Positions 61,518 through 64,000 of a DNA stretch of 64,000 bases are shown here, one piece after another. Every line of letters starts with the position of its first letter. The stretch's first letter is position 1. The stretch is from Undaria pinnatifida (lineage: Eukaryota > Sar > Phaeophyceae > Laminariales > Alariaceae), in contig JABAKD010000023.1 in assembly GCA_012845835.1 (NCBI GenBank), positions 6,957,147 through 7,021,146 on the forward strand, written 5' to 3'. The notes beneath the pieces are model-generated. The model was not told the origin of the DNA, did not search any database, and saw only the letters and a program-made list of their open reading frames with translations. The translations under genes were made by a program, and so were the position numbers.

Positions 61518-62550
61518 GTGAGTGACCATTTCTCAGAGCCAGAAGCACCCCTGAATAGAAGTAGTTGGTACGTCGATCCATGTTGCCCCACCACCACAAC
61601 AACGGGTTTCTGGCTGGTGGTCTTTATGAAACCGCCCTATTGACCCTGGTAATATCACCGAAGAGGGAAATTTGACATATGTCCTTTGCGCAAAAGTCAC
61701 GCCTCTAGGTAGTACGCGCGCATCCGAAATGGTGTTACAAGCAACGTGCAAAGATAGCGTTCGAAAACTCGATCTCATCACGGCTGATGTACTTGATATT
61801 TTGTTCCGAAGTGTACCACCAACCGTGAGTTGGACGAATCGATTAAACTAGCAGTCGATATTCAGCAGTGCAAGCGGCGTGGCAAACGTCGGCCGCACCG
61901 ACCCTATATTTCCTGTTTATATCAAAAACTTGTTTCAAACACGCCAGCTGTGAGTTCGATCAATTTCAGGCTCGATACTTTTGCTTGTATGTGCGCGAGA
62001 CCCCGACAGTAAGCAGCGGTCAGTATATATTTTCCGAAACAACGGTCGGTGCTCTTGCTTGTATGCGCTTGATACCGGGGTGGTAAGCAGCGGTCATTTA
62101 CGTATGTTTAAAATATCCCGAAAACGAGGGTCGAAGAACGATGAGGCCCGCTTCGACCGAGCGAAATGCACGACAGGAGCGATCTTATCAACTTACTGTA
62201 TTCATAGCAAGATCGTGCAACATCACGACTCGAGTAGTCTTGTGCTGCGCGAGTGTGGTGTCGTCGAAACATCTCCGCATGCAGCCTCCTCTGCGGACAC
62301 GTTTTCCTCACCCCAGCGCCCGGGCTTGGTCCATGAGACCGATACAGGAATGGTCACATTTGTTTTTCGACACTTTTCCCTCTGAAGTCCAACGGGGACC
62401 AAGCCCCATGGGACCGACCGCATACACGTGCTGTTCTGAAGAATCACCTGAGATTCACATACATGTGGAACGCTTTTTCTAGTATTGAGGCTGTTGGTCT
62501 CCGATACGACAATTTAGACGTCGTATTCCTCATTGTGAGGAGCTATGGTT
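61518..62550. other. Unassigned stretch, R4 fragment
   Basis: A short R4 piece (CGCCAGCTGTGAGTTCGATC and CTCGATACTTTTGCTTGTATG, 61935-61995) is followed by a related GCTCTTGCTTGTATGCGCTTG copy (62050-62070). Open frames of 113 and 134 codons (62141-62482 and 61981-62385) contain no motif I trust. Later exons of the GT92-like gene may lie here or beyond the window. Confidence 0.45.
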
Positions 62551-62811
62551 GACGCGTGCTACGATAGAGGTTGCACTTTTCGTCTGACATGTTTTCCGAA
62601 TGACGGCACCCCCCTTAACCCCAAATCGTCGGCAATAGTTCACTTTTATTTTGCATGATTCTCGTCGTGTACCAAGGCCGTGGGATTGGTTGTTCATCCG
62701 GTATCATAGCAATTTTAATTTTTTCCAAATCCGTTTTTGGGAGGGATCTTCTTAAGCTCGCCCAAATTGAGGAACGTCAGAAAAAAACGTGGTGCACCTC
62801 TGTCGTAGCAA
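62551..62811 (+). mobile_element. MITE M1, complete reference copy
   Basis: GACGCGTGCTACGATAGAGG to TGCACCTCTGTCGTAGCA with intact internal order: TTTTCGTCTGACATG, CCGAATGACGGCACC, CAAATCGTCGGCAATAG, TTGCATGATTCTCGTCGTG, GGTTGTTCATCCGG and TTGGGAGGGATCTTCTTAAGC. This is the best guide to the original element in the window. Confidence 0.88.
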
Positions 62812-63031
62812 GAGCCACAGGGTCGGTGGCGGATGCTAGGCTGCATCAACGCTTACCGAGGGCTTACTCGACTTTTTGCCCAGTCACAGCTTCCCTCACT
62901 AGGTACAACTTTCCACATTGTTCTTGGCTTCGACGTTGTAGTGTGCCTACGGGTTCGATTGTGAACACCTCTCACTCCGAGACGTATCCTACGATACAGC
63001 AGGGGGCTCGGAATAAAGTTTTATGAGAAAG

Positions 63032-63404
63032 TGTTATAAGGCTTAGTTTGGGTAAGCTACCGGTTAACCAGTTGCAAGTGGTCAAACGGACTAATACCCC
63101 ACTAATACCTTAACAAATGGCGTCGTCGGCAGGACCATGGGTTTCTTGGGTCGTGGGTTCGATCCCCACCATCCACAACAATAAACTTTTCAGATTTTCC
63201 CCATGTCGAACTTGAAAAATACTCTCCCTGGTATCCCAGGGAATGAAGCGGCTTGGATAAATGACAGGTCCGCCCGTATATCCGGCCGATCTGCTATCCC
63301 GCCGTTTCAGGGGGGGAGAGTGTTATAAGGCTTAGTTTGGGTAAGCTACCGGTTAACCTTTTGCAAGTGGTCAAACGGACTAATACCCCACTAATACCTT
63401 AACA
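63032..63404 (+). mobile_element. TRIM-like LTR element T1, full copy B
   Basis: 5' LTR 63032-63115 and 3' LTR 63321-63404, each 84 bp, TG...CA, differing at two adjacent positions only (CCAGTTGC against CCTTTTGC). AAAG duplicates flank it (63028-63031 and 63405-63408). The interior of 205 bp starts AATGGCGTCGTCGGCAGG, contains GGGTCGTGGGTTCGATCCCC followed by ACCATCCACA (T-arm and acceptor-like end), and finishes with the purine tract AGGGGGGGAGAG against the 3' LTR. Nothing codes for protein, so gag-pol must come from elsewhere. Near-identical LTRs make it a young insertion. Confidence 0.92.
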
Positions 63405-63622
63405 AAAGCTCCTAACCCGAGCTCGGCATTTCACGCGAAATAGTCCGACTTGGAAGGCGTTCGTGTTCGCGCAACCACAACCAAGCGTCTATGCCCTCTA
63501 CATTCTATAATACTCCGAGTATGTCACACTCAACTTAATAGGTAGTTCCTCGCTTGAGGAAGTCATCCGCAACATTACCAGAGAACTTTTGTTACTAAAC
63601 ACCCTTCTGGCCGAAAACGTGT

Positions 63623-63886
63623 CGACGCGCGTGCTGCGATAGAAGTGTGCACCGCCTTTTTTCTGAGGTTCCTCAATTTCGGGTTGGTTTAAGACCTCTC
63701 CGAGAGTCTCCCAAAACACTGTTTTCTGATAAAAATAAAGCTGCTGCTACGATATCGGATGATCAATCCCTTGGCCTAGTTACACAACGAGAATCATGAA
63801 AAAAAAAAGGGGCGTATTTTCCAACGATGTTGGGCTAAGGAGCCCTGTCATTCAGAAAAAAATTCGCACGGAAAGTGATACCTTCT
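63623..63886 (-). mobile_element. MITE M1, complete copy, reverse
   Basis: Starts GACGCGCGTGCTGCGATAG, passes TTTTTTCTGAGGTTCCTCAA, AAGACCTCTCCGAGAGTCTC, ACACAACGAGAATCATG, GGGGCGTATTTTCC and GAGCCCTGTCATTCAG, and ends GAAAGTGATACCTT. The outer part of the second inverted repeat is replaced by a TAGTCTAGAC palindrome. An extra GCTGCTACGATATCGG in the middle is a second partial end sequence. Confidence 0.8.
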
Positions 63887-64000
63887 AGTCTAGACTATAT
63901 TATAGTATTAATAGCGTGCGTCAACCCTTATCTATCTAGGGATGAGTCCTCCGATCGATCGTTGATTCTAACCATAGAAGCGTTGGAGCGTGGGTCCAAT

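Noticed and set aside
62255-62385. Possible GT92 C-terminal exon (SPQRPGLVHETDTGMV)
   Set aside because: The PxGLVxE-like word is suggestive, but the phase does not connect with a known donor and the match is too short to claim.
63150-63182. A real tRNA gene at GGGTTCGATCCCCACCATCCA
   Set aside because: The T-arm is good, but the 5' acceptor strand does not pair with CATCCAC and the sequence lies inside the T1 element; treated as tRNA-derived.

Overview
This is eukaryotic nuclear DNA. There are no bacterial-style operons. Coding sequence occurs as short exons with GT-AG borders, separated by multi-kilobase introns full of repeats. Both recognisable genes encode Golgi-type glycosyltransferases with an N-terminal membrane anchor. 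The Gly/Asn/Thr-rich low-complexity protein style, the almost exclusive use of phase-0 introns in one gene, the long G-tracts and the protein families suggest a stramenopile, most likely a large-genome brown alga. That assignment is an inference from style and was not tested by search.

Layout. 1.8-25.7 kb, minus strand: one gene of about 24 kb that I could assemble from eight exons. It encodes a type II membrane protein with a nucleotide-diphospho-sugar transferase domain (DUF271/GT77-like). The domain is complete: N-terminal beta strand motif, a DVD metal/nucleotide motif inside WTDVDMVW, a CTCFMYL segment, and the C-terminal VVHNNWIIGH motif. Its introns hold decayed copies of the gene's own exons and exon edges, which is the most unusual feature here. 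26-29.5 kb: tandem arrays and a tRNA-derived SINE. 29.6-32.3 kb, plus strand: a Cys-rich, probably metal-binding exon, and two exons that form the C-terminus of a small Cys-containing protein. 32.3-50.6 kb: repeat-rich and gene-poor, with many local tandem arrays, a SINE copy, a solo LTR, a full miniature LTR element nested in a MITE, and one unexplained 192-codon ORF. 50.6-61.5 kb, plus strand: part of a second glycosyltransferase gene (GT92/GT2-like), comprising an anchor exon, a stem exon and two catalytic-domain exons; the rest is unresolved or lies beyond the window. 62.5-64 kb: two MITEs and a second full miniature LTR element.

Mobile and repeated DNA. The main families are: (a) a roughly 260-bp MITE with ends reading GACGCGTGCTACGATAGAGGT; (b) a 373-415 bp LTR-flanked miniature element (TRIM-like) with tRNA-like Pol III boxes just inside the 5' LTR; (c) a roughly 300-bp tRNA-headed SINE, three copies; (d) a unit of about 85 bp found singly and in tandem on both strands at 11 places; (e) a dispersed repeat with the core TCATCTTTGCAAGCTG; (f) G-tract-linked repeats; and (g) at least ten unrelated local tandem arrays, one made of paired TGACGTCA palindromes. 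No rRNA gene, intact tRNA gene, CRISPR array or viral gene was seen.
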